NCBI RefSeq assembly: GCF_031846445.1
Contig: NZ_JAVRHR010000002.1
Location: 992,001-1,056,000, forward strand
Length of the DNA stretch: 64,000 nt
Source: Croceitalea rosinachiae
Lineage (GTDB): Bacteria > Bacteroidota > Bacteroidia > Flavobacteriales > Flavobacteriaceae
Reading direction: 5' to 3'
In this document: positions 25,087 through 34,668 of the stretch, piece after piece
Layout: each line of letters starts with the position of its first letter
Position numbering within the stretch: position 1 is the first letter of the stretch
Position numbers and translations under genes: made by a program
The notes under the pieces: generated by a model
Databases searched by the model: none
Told to the model about the DNA's origin: nothing
The model's input: only the letters and a program-made list of their open reading frames with translations

Positions 25087-26540
25087 GTCTTAGCGGCAAA
25101 ATTAAGCACGCAGGTAAATGGCAGTCTTTTTCTGTCCTATCTCTAAGCGTTTTGCAGATTCTTTACTTTTCCATCATGACCCGGATTTTATTTAAAGAAG
25201 ACTATGGTCTCATGGCGATTATCAATGCAATAATAGGTATTGGAAATATTTTTATACAAGGGGGTATGGGATCTGCATTAATACAAAGAAAGGAAATAAA
25301 TAACAGGCATATTAATGGCGCCTTGCAAACGAGCCTGCTTTTAGCAGTAATATTGTATATCGTTTTTTATATTATCGCCCCATTTATTGCTTCCTCATAT
25401 AACGACCTTAGGTTAGATAGTCTCATTAAAGTATCGTCCTTAAATCTTATATTGCTTGCGCTGAGTAATATTTCAGTCAATTTGCTTTTTAAATATTACT
25501 ACTTTAAAAACGTCGCGATAGTTCAAATTATCTCAAATATAATCGGCTATGGTACCGGCGTTTATTTAGCAATGAATAATCATGGAGTATGGTCTCTTGT
25601 TATTGCGACCCTTATAGCCTCTTTACTAAGTGCTATAGCTTTGCTTTATTTAGCTCCTATAAAAATCAGCCTAAAAGTACATTATAAAGAAGCCCGTGAG
25701 TTGTTTGGTTTTGGTTCAGGTATGATGTTATTGACGTTTAGCAATTTTTTATCGAATAAGGGGCTGAATCTGATTTTTGGAAAAATCTTTGCACAAGATA
25801 TATTAGGTGTCTATGAAAGAGCCTCTACGGTAAAGGATATACCCAGTAAATTTCTTGCGCAGATTATAAATAAAGTTATGTTTCCGGTGATGTCTGAAAT
25901 ACAGGATGAGAAGGAAAGGTCGATTAGAATTTACAAATTTGGGTTGGGGTTAAGCAACTCGATTATGATTCCTACTACGGTTTTACTAGTTTTTTTTTCA
26001 GCTGAAATTGTACAAATTCTAATGGGAGCGAAGTGGTCAGAGGCTGTAATACCTCTGCAAATTATGTTTCTAGTTCTGACTTTCAGTAATTCCGGAAAAA
26101 TGACAGATACAGTTATTAGGGCCCAAGGTTTAATTTATAAAAATGTCACTCGCAAGTACATTTTTATGGTAATCATCCTAGTACTTTCTGGAGTATTAGG
26201 TTATTTATATGGAATCAATGGTGCGGCCGTTGGAATTGTTATAAGTCATTTTATAAACTATGCGATGATGATTGTTTTAGTAAAAAATGTTTTCAAGGGA
26301 TCAATTGGAGAATATTTTTATAAGCCCTTTAAAGAAGGGCTAAAGCTAGGCCTCTATCTTGGATTTTTGATCTTTGGATATAAATACTTATTCAATTTAT
26401 GGGGAAAAACCGATGTCGTTATGTTTATTGTATTTATAGTAGGTTTGTTGATATTGTGTGCTGTTTTGGTAAAGTCTAAACCTACTGTATTTGGGCAATA
26501 TTTAGAAACGACAATTAGAAATACATTGGACATAAGGTAA
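25083..26540 (+). CDS. Wzx-type polysaccharide flippase (MOP superfamily)
   Basis: The 485-residue inner-membrane protein has about 14 hydrophobic helices. Its N-terminal half reads GKWQSFSVLSLSVLQILYFS and ILFKEDYGLMAIINAIIGIG, close to the WzxC/TuaB polysaccharide-transporter branch. The role is to flip lipid-linked oligosaccharide units to the periplasm for Wzy-type polymerisation. It is translationally coupled to the upstream sulfotransferase, so sulfation could occur on the lipid-linked unit before export. A second sulfotransferase follows after 49 bases. Confidence 0.93.
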   Translation: MSLSGKIKHAGKWQSFSVLSLSVLQILYFSIMTRILFKEDYGLMAIINAIIGIGNIFIQGGMGSALIQRKEINNRHINGALQTSLLLAVILYIVFYIIAPFIASSYNDLRLDSLIKVSSLNLILLALSNISVNLLFKYYYFKNVAIVQIISNIIGYGTGVYLAMNNHGVWSLVIATLIASLLSAIALLYLAPIKISLKVHYKEARELFGFGSGMMLLTFSNFLSNKGLNLIFGKIFAQDILGVYERASTVKDIPSKFLAQIINKVMFPVMSEIQDEKERSIRIYKFGLGLSNSIMIPTTVLLVFFSAEIVQILMGAKWSEAVIPLQIMFLVLTFSNSGKMTDTVIRAQGLIYKNVTRKYIFMVIILVLSGVLGYLYGINGAAVGIVISHFINYAMMIVLVKNVFKGSIGEYFYKPFKEGLKLGLYLGFLIFGYKYLFNLWGKTDVVMFIVFIVGLLILCAVLVKSKPTVFGQYLETTIRNTLDIR

Positions 26541-26589
26541 TACTGTTATTTTAAGTATAGTAGGATTATAAATATTTTGAGTTTTAATT

Positions 26590-27546
26590 ATGAAAGAGCA
26601 ATCACCAATTAATTTCTGGGGCATAGGAGCTCAAAAAGCAGGGACTTCATGGTTATATTACAATTTGTCTAAAAAACCAGAGTTTGTGATTCCTCCAGTA
26701 AAGGAAATGCATTATTTTGACAGGGACACCAAATACCCTTCGCCAAACATCCTTTCCAAAACCCAGGTTCGAGATAGGATTACCAGCTTCGCCTATTTAA
26801 AAAAGGCTTCAAGATCCATTATATCAACAATTGTTAAGGGAAAATTTAAGAATCTTCCTTTTACATTTAAATGGTTCTTCTCTGATTATAGCGATGAATG
26901 GTATATTTCAGTTTTTGCCCCTTTAAAGGGAATTAAAGGCGAGATAACACCTAGCTATTCCATGCTAAGCAAGCAAGATATATCCAGAATGCATGCGATG
27001 GCTCCTGAAGCTAAGTTAGTTTTAATGCTCAGAAACCCCGTTGATAGAGCCTGGTCTCATTTTAGGCATACTAAAAAAGGTATTAAAGGATTTAATCTTG
27101 ATAACGTCAAAGAGGATGACATTATAGCTTTTATGCAAAGTGAAGGGCAGCAACTAAGGTCGGATTATGTGCGTACCATTAACAACTTTACCAGTGTTTT
27201 TCCTAAAGAGCAACTATTGATCGGTTTTTTTGATGCAATAATGGATGCACCAGAGCAATTGCTTGAGGAGGTGATACACTTTATTTCATCCAAAAATGAA
27301 TCTGAGGAAGGGTTGAAAAAATCTTGGAATGTTAACGATTCGACAATAAATAAGGTAGTGAACAAATCCATAGAACTAGATTGCCCCCCCGTGGTTTTGA
27401 ACTTTTTAAAGGAAAAGTACCATGGTATGAGCTTAGACCTCGCCAACCAGTATGGAGGCTATTTTAATAAATGGTATTTTGAAACCTATAATAAACCTTC
27501 TGAAAACAAAGACGACAGATTATTTCCAACAATTCTCCTTTCTTAA
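26590..27546 (+). CDS. Sulfotransferase, NDST/heparan-sulfotransferase-like
   Basis: This 318-residue protein has the PAPS 5'-loop near the start (FWGIGAQKAGTSWLYYNLSK), where the Lys of AQKAGTS is the catalytic-type residue. The 3'-phosphate motif is AKLVLMLRNPVDRAWSHFRH. The PPVKEMHYFD segment is typical of the heparan-N-sulfotransferase-like branch. It differs clearly from the sulfotransferase at 24229, suggesting a second acceptor position. It is the last gene of the short plus-strand run; a 568-base gap follows before the convergent wzc. Confidence 0.92.
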   Translation: MKEQSPINFWGIGAQKAGTSWLYYNLSKKPEFVIPPVKEMHYFDRDTKYPSPNILSKTQVRDRITSFAYLKKASRSIISTIVKGKFKNLPFTFKWFFSDYSDEWYISVFAPLKGIKGEITPSYSMLSKQDISRMHAMAPEAKLVLMLRNPVDRAWSHFRHTKKGIKGFNLDNVKEDDIIAFMQSEGQQLRSDYVRTINNFTSVFPKEQLLIGFFDAIMDAPEQLLEEVIHFISSKNESEEGLKKSWNVNDSTINKVVNKSIELDCPPVVLNFLKEKYHGMSLDLANQYGGYFNKWYFETYNKPSENKDDRLFPTILLS

Positions 27547-28114
27547 CAGTTAGTCATAATCTACTATTTGTCAGCAAGTTCATTGTATGAAATTTGGCCT
27601 TTCCATTTGGAATTTGGGATATATAGAGCACTCTAATCTGTTGACTTATATTCTAATACTTCATTACGTACAGAAACAACAAACCTCCAAATTTGGCGAC
27701 ATCGTCCAAAAAGTAGGTTTTGTCTTGTATAGTTGAATTAAAATTTCGAAGACTATCTGAGTTCCAAGGTCATTTTGTTTATCCAAATTTTGATACCGAC
27801 CATAACCTTTTGATGGATTCTTTTTGGCATCTACACTTCAAATGCACTTAAAATCGGGAAAAGAAACCAAAAAAAAATCAAATCAGCCGCCGGAAAATAT
27901 TAAATAAAAACCTAGATTGAATTACTATGCATATTCCTTAATATCCCTAATTAAAACATTTGCTTATGTGGGGATAACTGAATTTAGCGATATCCTCATG
28001 ATGAAGAGTAAGTATCAAGAGTGCGCCCAAGCTTCTTTAAACAAAATCGAAGTCTGCCCAACGCATTTAATTGTAGAGACAATCATCGATATGTTTCCCA
28101 GAAACTAATTCAAT
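27547..28114. other. Long gap between convergent sulfotransferase and wzc genes
   Basis: These 568 AT-rich bases hold only short open frames. One of 63 codons at 27917-28108 has no recognisable content or start signal. The stretch may hold decayed sequence, since gaps this long between convergent genes are unusual, but I could not match any part to a known family. No clear terminator hairpin was found. Confidence 0.45.
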
Positions 28115-30499
28115 CTAAAATTGATACCATTTCTTTTTGTTAGTACCATAACCGTAGCCATATTTTCCTCCATAACCCAAATTAGATGACTTTACACCGT
28201 TAACGATAAACGACAGGCCTTTTAATTTCCCCTCCTTTTGTAATTGAACAGGAAAATCTACAACACTGGTTTCCGTTATTCCCGCCCTTGTTACATATAA
28301 GGTCTGATCGGCATTACCGCTTATCAACAAGGTATCGGAAACTACCATTAGTGGGGCGGTATCCACAATGATATAATCATACTTCTGTCTAACATATTCG
28401 AAAAGTTCATCCACTCTTTCATTCATAAGTAATTCCGTTGGATTTGGCGGAATATTGCCTGCGAATACGATATCAATGGTTTGATTATTCGCAAGAATTG
28501 AGGAAATAATTTGCTTTGGAACCAAATCACGATTAGAAAGAAAGTCAGTTAATCCTTTATTATCCTTGTTTGTTTGAGACTTAGCCAATTTATCTACATT
28601 CTTTGAGCTGTAAAATTCGTAAATCTTTGGATTCCTGATATCAGCACCAATTAGAAGAACTTTCTTCCCTGCATTCGCATAAATCATGGCCAAATTGAAA
28701 GAAACCAATGTTTTTCCTTCACCTGGGACACTTGAAGTTACAAAAATTGAATTGCCAAATTCTCTACTATTCGATTTTGATTTTAGTAAGTAGTCTAGAT
28801 TGGTACGCAGAATTCTAAGGGATTCGGCCAATACTGTACGTTCATCCGTTTTAATTAGGGTATCTTCTTTGCTAGAAATCTTTGGTAGCTCGGCTAAAAC
28901 CGGAACATCACCAGTTAACTTTTCTAAATCATTTTTATTGTGTATTTTATTATCCAATACCTCATTAACATAAATTATCGAAAATGGGAATAATAGTCCA
29001 AATACAATGGATGCTAATAAAATAATACTTTTTTTTGGCGATACTGGAATTTCACTGACCAAATAAGCATCATCAATAATCTTAGATTTCGGAGATGCAG
29101 AAGCAAAGGTAATTTGTGACTCTTCTCTTTTTTGTAGCAGATATAGGTATAAGGATTCTGTAGTCTGCTGTTGTCTACTTATGTCCCTAAGTGCACGCTC
29201 ATTTTTGGGAGCAGAATAAATCTTAGAGTTAATTCTTGAGAGTTGACTGCTAAGACTATTGACCTGAAGGGTGAGATTGTTTTCCATACCATTTAAGCTG
29301 GATAGCATACTTCTCTTTAATCCATCCAGTTGCTGATCAAGATTAACGATAATAGGGTTCTTTTCATTGGAACTCTCCAACAATCTCTTTCTCTCCAAAG
29401 CAAGATCGTTGTATCGTGCAGTGGTATTTGCAATAGTGGCATCAGACAAACCAACATTCGCAGGGAGTAGTTCGTAGCCTTCTTCACTTTGAACTATGTC
29501 TCTCATTGATGATGCAATATCTAGTTGTACCGTTGCATTTTGCAATTCCTGCTGATTGCTAGCACCAATATTTAGATTTACATTAGTTTGTGCAGCGATA
29601 TCAGCAATTCCACGTCCCGATTTGAAATCTTCTGCATTCTGATCTACTGCAGAAAGGTTTCCATAAATATCGGCGATGCGGTCATTAATAAAATTTGCCG
29701 TACGATCTGCAACGGCTTTTTTGTCATCCACTGCATTTTGATTGTATCGCTCAATTAACGAATTAATTATGTCCTTACCTCTTGATTTAATGGCATCTTC
29801 TAAGGAAACAGTTATAATGTTAGAAACATCTCCTGAATTCACTAACGTAATCGCATTTTGATAAAACTCTGCCATTACAGAGAGAGGGACTACAGTGACT
29901 TTGTATTCCTTTTCATAACTCTTTGGGAGATTATCTAAGGCTGGAGTTATTATAATTTCTCCAACTTCAGAACTGATTTTCTCACCAAATGAATAGCTAT
30001 TACCATATTCTCCACTTTCGATACCATATAGAAATGATGTATTATTGATTGGTTTCAAATAAAAACTCACATCATCCAAAGAATTTATTAAGGTATCAGG
30101 AGTTAAAAAATTAATATTAAACGGTGGCTTATCATACAGTTCTGAATCACGAATATTTCCTAAAGCCCTAATTTTTATATTCAAACCTAGTTTCTTAACT
30201 ACACTTATCATATTAGAGCGGGACAAAAAGACTTCCATTTCATCCATGACCTTAGCTTCCCCCGAACCGGTTAGAACTTCTAGGTCTTTGAATGGATTAA
30301 GAGAAGGTCCTGAAGATTCTTCATCCAAAATTCTGATTTTAGCTTGAGCTGCATATTTAGGTGTGGTATAGCGAATGTAAAGTAAACCCAAACAAACACA
30401 TAAGAAAACACTTACAAAAAACCAAACCTTATTTTTCAGATATGGTTTCAACAACAAGTTGAAATCAACCCCAGTATTAATGTGGTTTCTAACATTCAT
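28115..30499 (-). CDS. wzc: Wzc-type polysaccharide co-polymerase and tyrosine autokinase
   Basis: The 794-residue inner-membrane protein has a Wzz domain with an N-terminal helix (about 29-48) and a long periplasmic coiled-coil part (about 60-485). A second helix (SIILLASIVFGLLFPFSIIYV) precedes the cytoplasmic BY-kinase domain. The kinase shows Walker A SVPGEGKT (590-597), Walker A' LLIGADIR (615-622) and Walker B IIVDTAPL (710-717). The tail is a Gly/Tyr cluster (YGGKYGYGYG) ending KKKWYQF, the autophosphorylated part. It regulates polymer length and export with Wza (next upstream gene) and the CpsB phosphatase at 20825. It is the last gene of the minus-strand operon aminotransferase, dehydratase, wza, wzc. 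A dead copy of its C-terminus lies at 21577-21812. Confidence 0.95.
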   Translation of the reverse strand: MNVRNHINTGVDFNLLLKPYLKNKVWFFVSVFLCVCLGLLYIRYTTPKYAAQAKIRILDEESSGPSLNPFKDLEVLTGSGEAKVMDEMEVFLSRSNMISVVKKLGLNIKIRALGNIRDSELYDKPPFNINFLTPDTLINSLDDVSFYLKPINNTSFLYGIESGEYGNSYSFGEKISSEVGEIIITPALDNLPKSYEKEYKVTVVPLSVMAEFYQNAITLVNSGDVSNIITVSLEDAIKSRGKDIINSLIERYNQNAVDDKKAVADRTANFINDRIADIYGNLSAVDQNAEDFKSGRGIADIAAQTNVNLNIGASNQQELQNATVQLDIASSMRDIVQSEEGYELLPANVGLSDATIANTTARYNDLALERKRLLESSNEKNPIIVNLDQQLDGLKRSMLSSLNGMENNLTLQVNSLSSQLSRINSKIYSAPKNERALRDISRQQQTTESLYLYLLQKREESQITFASASPKSKIIDDAYLVSEIPVSPKKSIILLASIVFGLLFPFSIIYVNEVLDNKIHNKNDLEKLTGDVPVLAELPKISSKEDTLIKTDERTVLAESLRILRTNLDYLLKSKSNSREFGNSIFVTSSVPGEGKTLVSFNLAMIYANAGKKVLLIGADIRNPKIYEFYSSKNVDKLAKSQTNKDNKGLTDFLSNRDLVPKQIISSILANNQTIDIVFAGNIPPNPTELLMNERVDELFEYVRQKYDYIIVDTAPLMVVSDTLLISGNADQTLYVTRAGITETSVVDFPVQLQKEGKLKGLSFIVNGVKSSNLGYGGKYGYGYGTNKKKWYQF

Positions 30500-30527
30500 A
30501 GTTATAGATGGCTTTTTAAAATGAGGA

Positions 30528-31304
30528 CTAGTTTCTAGTTATGATTATAACAGTAGATGTTATCAGAACTGAAATGAGAGACACGTATAATCCCGCCCTA
30601 GCATCGATTGAAGTTTCCTTTATTCCAGACTTGTTGGGTTCTACATAAACCACATCATTTTGGGTCAGATAGTAAACCGGTGATTTAATTATATCTTTAG
30701 AAGTTAAATCAATTCGGGAATAGACCTTAGTACCATTAAAGTCCCGAATAACCAATACGTTTTCGCGGACACCTCTAATCGTCAAATCACCAGCAAATCC
30801 TAAAGCCTCTAAGATGGTAACCTGTTCTCCACTAACTGGATAAGTCCCTGGATTATTAACCGCCCCAAGTATCGTGACTGTAAAATTTCTAAGCCTAATG
30901 TTTATAATTGGGTCTTTTAAATATTCGGATAATTTATTACGTAACAATTGGCGTAACTCATCAGGAGATAGTCCTTCGACTTTTAACTTTCCGATAACCG
31001 GAAAATCTATTTCTCCACCTTGGTCGACCAAATAGTCCACTTGTTCTGCTTGAAAGCCGCCTTCTGTACGTCCTCTAAAAAGGTTGAACGGTGCACTTGC
31101 TTCCGGATTTAATGAAGAAACATGAATGGATATCAAATCGTCAACTTTAAACTTAGAGATGAATGAATTATCATTAACCAAAGTCTCGAAATTTCCAGTA
31201 TCCTGAAAATATACCACCTCTTTTCTGGAGGCACAAGAAGATAGTAAGATCAAAACACACACAACTACTACCTTGCCGAATAGCATCAAATTATTTTTTT
31301 TCAT
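30528..31304 (-). CDS. wza: Polysaccharide export lipoprotein, Wza-like
   Basis: The protein of about 258 residues has a lipoprotein signal (VVVVCVLILLSSCASRK). The Poly_export and SLBB domains follow (DDLISIHVSSLNPEAS, GEIDFPVIGKLKVEGL, then FTVTILGAVNNPGTYPVSG). A C-terminal hydrophobic segment (AGLYVSLISVLITSTVIIITRN) is typical of Bacteroidota members and may span the outer membrane. The frame begins at 31325, but the ATG at 31304 (MKKNNL) places the signal sequence correctly. It lies 28 bases upstream of wzc and forms the export channel with it. Confidence 0.93.
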   Translation of the reverse strand: MKKNNLMLFGKVVVVCVLILLSSCASRKEVVYFQDTGNFETLVNDNSFISKFKVDDLISIHVSSLNPEASAPFNLFRGRTEGGFQAEQVDYLVDQGGEIDFPVIGKLKVEGLSPDELRQLLRNKLSEYLKDPIINIRLRNFTVTILGAVNNPGTYPVSGEQVTILEALGFAGDLTIRGVRENVLVIRDFNGTKVYSRIDLTSKDIIKSPVYYLTQNDVVYVEPNKSGIKETSIDARAGLYVSLISVLITSTVIIITRN

Positions 31305-31331
31305 GAAATAAGAAGTGTTAAACAATTTAAT

Positions 31332-33281
31332 TTAAATAGCTGCAGTTTTCCTAGCTATAATTTTGCCTTCGTCTTCAAAAATAGTGTTTTTTTTCTTATC
31401 CAATTTGCAAAATTCAGAGTTGTTAGATATAAACTCCGGAACAATATCCTTCATTAGCTGTACTGTGTTATTTCCAAAAAACATATTGGCTATGCAAAGC
31501 TCGTCAATAAGAGATTTAAGTTTCCCATATTCCATTTTTCTAGCCTTACTAATTTTTATTTTTTTGTGGTAGGTAGGTAGCGTGTTCTCTCCATTTGCCA
31601 ATAATTCTTCATACAACTTTTCTCCAGGTCTTAAACCTGTAATAATAATATCTATATCTTCCGGATAAAGTAAACCTGAAAGCTTAATCATATTTTTTGC
31701 CAAATCAAAAATCTTCACGGACTCACCCATGTCAAAAATAAAAATTTCACCACCGACACCCATTGAACCTGCCTCTAAAACCAGTTGAGACGCTTCAGGA
31801 ATTGTCATAAAATAACGTGTTATATCCTTATGGGTAAGCGTAAGTGGCCCACCTTTTTCGATTTGCTTCCTAAATAATGGGATAACCGACCCATTGGAAC
31901 CTAGAACATTTCCAAATCTTGTAATAATATACCGCGTATCACTAAGTTGTTGTAAACAGCTTACATAAATTTCAGCTATTCGCTTACTAGCGCCCATTAT
32001 GTTTGTTGGATTTACCGCCTTATCAGTGGAAACCAGCACAAATTTATCCACCTCATGTTCGGCTGATAAATCAGCTATATTCTTTGTCCCTGCAATGTTT
32101 ATTTTAATTGCTTCGTACGAATTTTGCTCCATTAGTGGGACATGTTTATAAGCTGCTGCATGGAATACCATATTTGGCTTGTGCTCCTCAAAAAGATTAT
32201 TCATCCTTTTCTTATCCCTTACATCTCCTACAATAGCAGAAAAATTGTGAAATCCTTTTTGTTTTAATTCTTGCTGCAAATCATACAAAGCCGATTCTGC
32301 TTGGTCAATGATAATCAAAGACTTGTACTTGAAATTGCATATTTGCCTAACCAATTCACTACCTATTGAACCCGCTCCTCCTGTTACCAAAATAGTTTTG
32401 TTATACAATTCCTTTTCTATGTTAAGATTGTCCAGATCAATAGGAGCGCGATTTAATAAATCCTCAATTTGAATATTCTTTATTTGGGACGCTTTCAATT
32501 CCCCATTGATCCAATCTTCAATCGGAGGAACAATTTTAACCACCACAGGAAAATCAACCAGTCCTTCTACAAGTGCCTTTAGTCTCGAGCTGGAAATGGT
32601 TTGAATACAAAATATGATTTCAGAAATGGCTCTCTTAACAATGAAGTCTTCAGTGAGGACATCTGGCGAATACACACTAACGCCATTAATGACTTTGCCA
32701 ATCTTCTTTTTGTCATTATCAACGAATCCCACAACCTTCACATTATTTTTGGAAAGGTTGATAATCGCATTATATGTGAGTATTCCCGATTCTCCTGCAC
32801 CGTATATTACGATGTTCTTAGAAGAGCTTGGCCTATTTTCATTCAGAACATTTAGGTAAAAGACTTTAAAGACATATCTAGAGGAAACCATCCCAATAAA
32901 ACTTATCAGACTATTAATAATGATTATGGATAGCGGAATAGTAAACCTTACTTCTGTTTCAAAAGATCGGTAAGTCAAAACAATAAATATGGCAATGATA
33001 CTTGTAAGACATATTGCATTAAAAATATTGTAAACATCTTTTATACCCGTATGTCTTATGACTCCTTTATAAGAGCCGATAATCAAAAATGAAAAAAGAG
33101 CTACAATAGCAACAAGCGGCACTTGCATATATAAGTTTTCTACTGCGAAGTCAAAAGTGAGATTGAATCTTACAAAATAAGACAACACAAAAGCCATACA
33201 TACAATAACCACATCGATGGCCAAAACCAACCATTTAGAGGCATATCTTTCTACAGTATTGGTTAAGTAACTTTGTATCAT
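31332..33281 (-). CDS. WbpM/PglF-like UDP-sugar 4,6-dehydratase, membrane anchored
   Basis: The 649-residue protein has about four N-terminal membrane helices (about 15-130). A CoA-binding-like Rossmann domain follows (NIVIYGAGESGILTYNAI), then the long-chain SDR catalytic domain: TGGAGSIGSELVRQI binds NAD, and STDKAVNPTNIMGASKR has Met in place of the catalytic Tyr. That substitution is characteristic of WbpM/FlaA1/PglF enzymes making UDP-4-keto-6-deoxy-HexNAc from UDP-GlcNAc. The DegT aminotransferase gene overlaps it by 4 bases upstream and would aminate the 4-keto product. No PglD-type acetyltransferase is obvious in the window. Confidence 0.93.
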   Translation of the reverse strand: MIQSYLTNTVERYASKWLVLAIDVVIVCMAFVLSYFVRFNLTFDFAVENLYMQVPLVAIVALFSFLIIGSYKGVIRHTGIKDVYNIFNAICLTSIIAIFIVLTYRSFETEVRFTIPLSIIIINSLISFIGMVSSRYVFKVFYLNVLNENRPSSSKNIVIYGAGESGILTYNAIINLSKNNVKVVGFVDNDKKKIGKVINGVSVYSPDVLTEDFIVKRAISEIIFCIQTISSSRLKALVEGLVDFPVVVKIVPPIEDWINGELKASQIKNIQIEDLLNRAPIDLDNLNIEKELYNKTILVTGGAGSIGSELVRQICNFKYKSLIIIDQAESALYDLQQELKQKGFHNFSAIVGDVRDKKRMNNLFEEHKPNMVFHAAAYKHVPLMEQNSYEAIKINIAGTKNIADLSAEHEVDKFVLVSTDKAVNPTNIMGASKRIAEIYVSCLQQLSDTRYIITRFGNVLGSNGSVIPLFRKQIEKGGPLTLTHKDITRYFMTIPEASQLVLEAGSMGVGGEIFIFDMGESVKIFDLAKNMIKLSGLLYPEDIDIIITGLRPGEKLYEELLANGENTLPTYHKKIKISKARKMEYGKLKSLIDELCIANMFFGNNTVQLMKDIVPEFISNNSEFCKLDKKKNTIFEDEGKIIARKTAAI

Positions 33282-34405
33282 TGAATGGTTTTTTTAATGG
33301 TTTGGGCAGTACGTTCTAAATCTATTGAACTTAAATTGGAGCCGCTAGGCAAACAAAGTCCTTTATCAAATAATGTTTCTGAAGTCCCATCTACAAACGC
33401 CATATTTTCCTCAAAAACTGGTTGTAAATGCATTGGTTTCCATAAAGGTCGTGATTCTATGTTTTCGTTTAACAATGCAATCCTAACCTTTTCTCTTGTA
33501 GCATAGTTATCAAACAAGACACAACTCAACCATCTATTTGAAAACATACCTTCCGGCTCCGGGAGAAAAGATAATCCATCTATATCATTAAGCTCTTCAA
33601 GGTAATATCTGTAGTTCCTTCTCCTTGCCTCTACCCTTTCGTCCAAGACTTCCATTTGTCCTCTTCCGATACCTGCAAGTACATTACTCATTCGATAATT
33701 GTGCCCAATTTCAGAATGTTGATAATGTGGTGCATTATCTCTGGCTTGAGTTGCCAGAAAAACGGCTTTCTCCTTTTTTTCTATGTCCTTTGATACTAAT
33801 GCACCACCCCCAGAGGTAGTAATGATTTTGTTACCATTGAAAGAGAGTATGGCAATATCACCAAAGGTACCACAGTTTTGTCCATTCCAAGAACTTCCCA
33901 GAGCCTCGGCACTATCTTCTAATATTGGAATACTATACTTTTTTCCTATAGCATGAATTTCTCCAACCTTATAGGGCATTCCATATAAATGCACAGCAAT
34001 TATGGCTTTGGGTTTAACACCCTCTTCTAAACGTTGAAGAATAGCCATCTCCAAAAGTTCGGGAGACATATTCCAAGTTTCCAGTTCACTATCAATAAAA
34101 ATAGGTCGCGCACCTAAGTAGGCAATTGGATTGGCAGTAGCGGAGAAAGTAAAACTTTGACACAGCACCTCATCACCAGGGACAACTTCCAATAGCTTAA
34201 GTCCAAGATGTATGGCAGCAGTGCCAGAGCTTAAGGCCGCTACATGCGTGCCATTTCCTAGATAATCTTCAATTGACTTTTCAAATCCAGAAACGTTGGG
34301 ACCAAGAGGGGCAATCCAATTAGTTCTAAACGCTTCTTCGACGAAACTTTGTTCGTTGGTTCCCATATGGGGAGATGAAAGCCAAATCTTAGTAAGTATT
34401 TCCAC
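33278..34405 (-). CDS. DegT/DnrJ/EryC1 PLP-dependent sugar aminotransferase (PglE-like)
   Basis: The 375-residue cytosolic enzyme of the fold-I sugar aminotransferase family has the PLP-Lys K193 in ILSFNGNKIITTSGGG. The substrate and PLP-phosphate motif LSSGTAAIHLGLK and the Asp in EDSAEALGS, which contacts the pyridine ring, are present. It acts on a 4-keto nucleotide sugar, most likely the product of the dehydratase coded just downstream. The pair makes UDP-4-amino-4,6-dideoxy-HexNAc, as in bacillosamine-type pathways. It is the first gene of the minus-strand operon. Confidence 0.93.
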   Translation of the reverse strand: MEILTKIWLSSPHMGTNEQSFVEEAFRTNWIAPLGPNVSGFEKSIEDYLGNGTHVAALSSGTAAIHLGLKLLEVVPGDEVLCQSFTFSATANPIAYLGARPIFIDSELETWNMSPELLEMAILQRLEEGVKPKAIIAVHLYGMPYKVGEIHAIGKKYSIPILEDSAEALGSSWNGQNCGTFGDIAILSFNGNKIITTSGGGALVSKDIEKKEKAVFLATQARDNAPHYQHSEIGHNYRMSNVLAGIGRGQMEVLDERVEARRRNYRYYLEELNDIDGLSFLPEPEGMFSNRWLSCVLFDNYATREKVRIALLNENIESRPLWKPMHLQPVFEENMAFVDGTSETLFDKGLCLPSGSNLSSIDLERTAQTIKKTIQ

Positions 34406-34668
34406 AAGGTTAAATTATAGTAAGATTCAATTAAAATACACAGCCAAATTAGCCATAGTTTTGTAGCCCAAGTCAAAATTGGGTATAATTTCGATTAATA
34501 TCAAAAAAATATCGGTTAAAGGGCTTTTTCAACCCAAACAAATAAACCTAAAGTCGAGAATTTGATAGTGTAACATCTTGTCGACTTAAAAATCCATTTA
34601 TCGACAATATTTTTTAAATAGTGGAGTTATTTACTAATCTTTGCACGCTCAATGAACAAAATCATTTC
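34406..34668. other. Divergent intergenic region with TCGA inverted repeat
   Basis: This AT-rich gap separates the aminotransferase operon and the UDP-sugar operon. It contains an inverted repeat with arms TTGTCGA (34578-34584) and TCGACAA (34601-34607). CTTTG at 34639-34643 may belong to a -7 box that has one extra base (TAATCTTTG), about 25 bases before the UDP-glucose dehydrogenase start. Confidence 0.45.

Noticed and set aside
27917..28108. 63-codon frame between the sulfotransferase and wzc
   Set aside because: No recognisable motif, no start signal, and no family-like composition; treated as chance.
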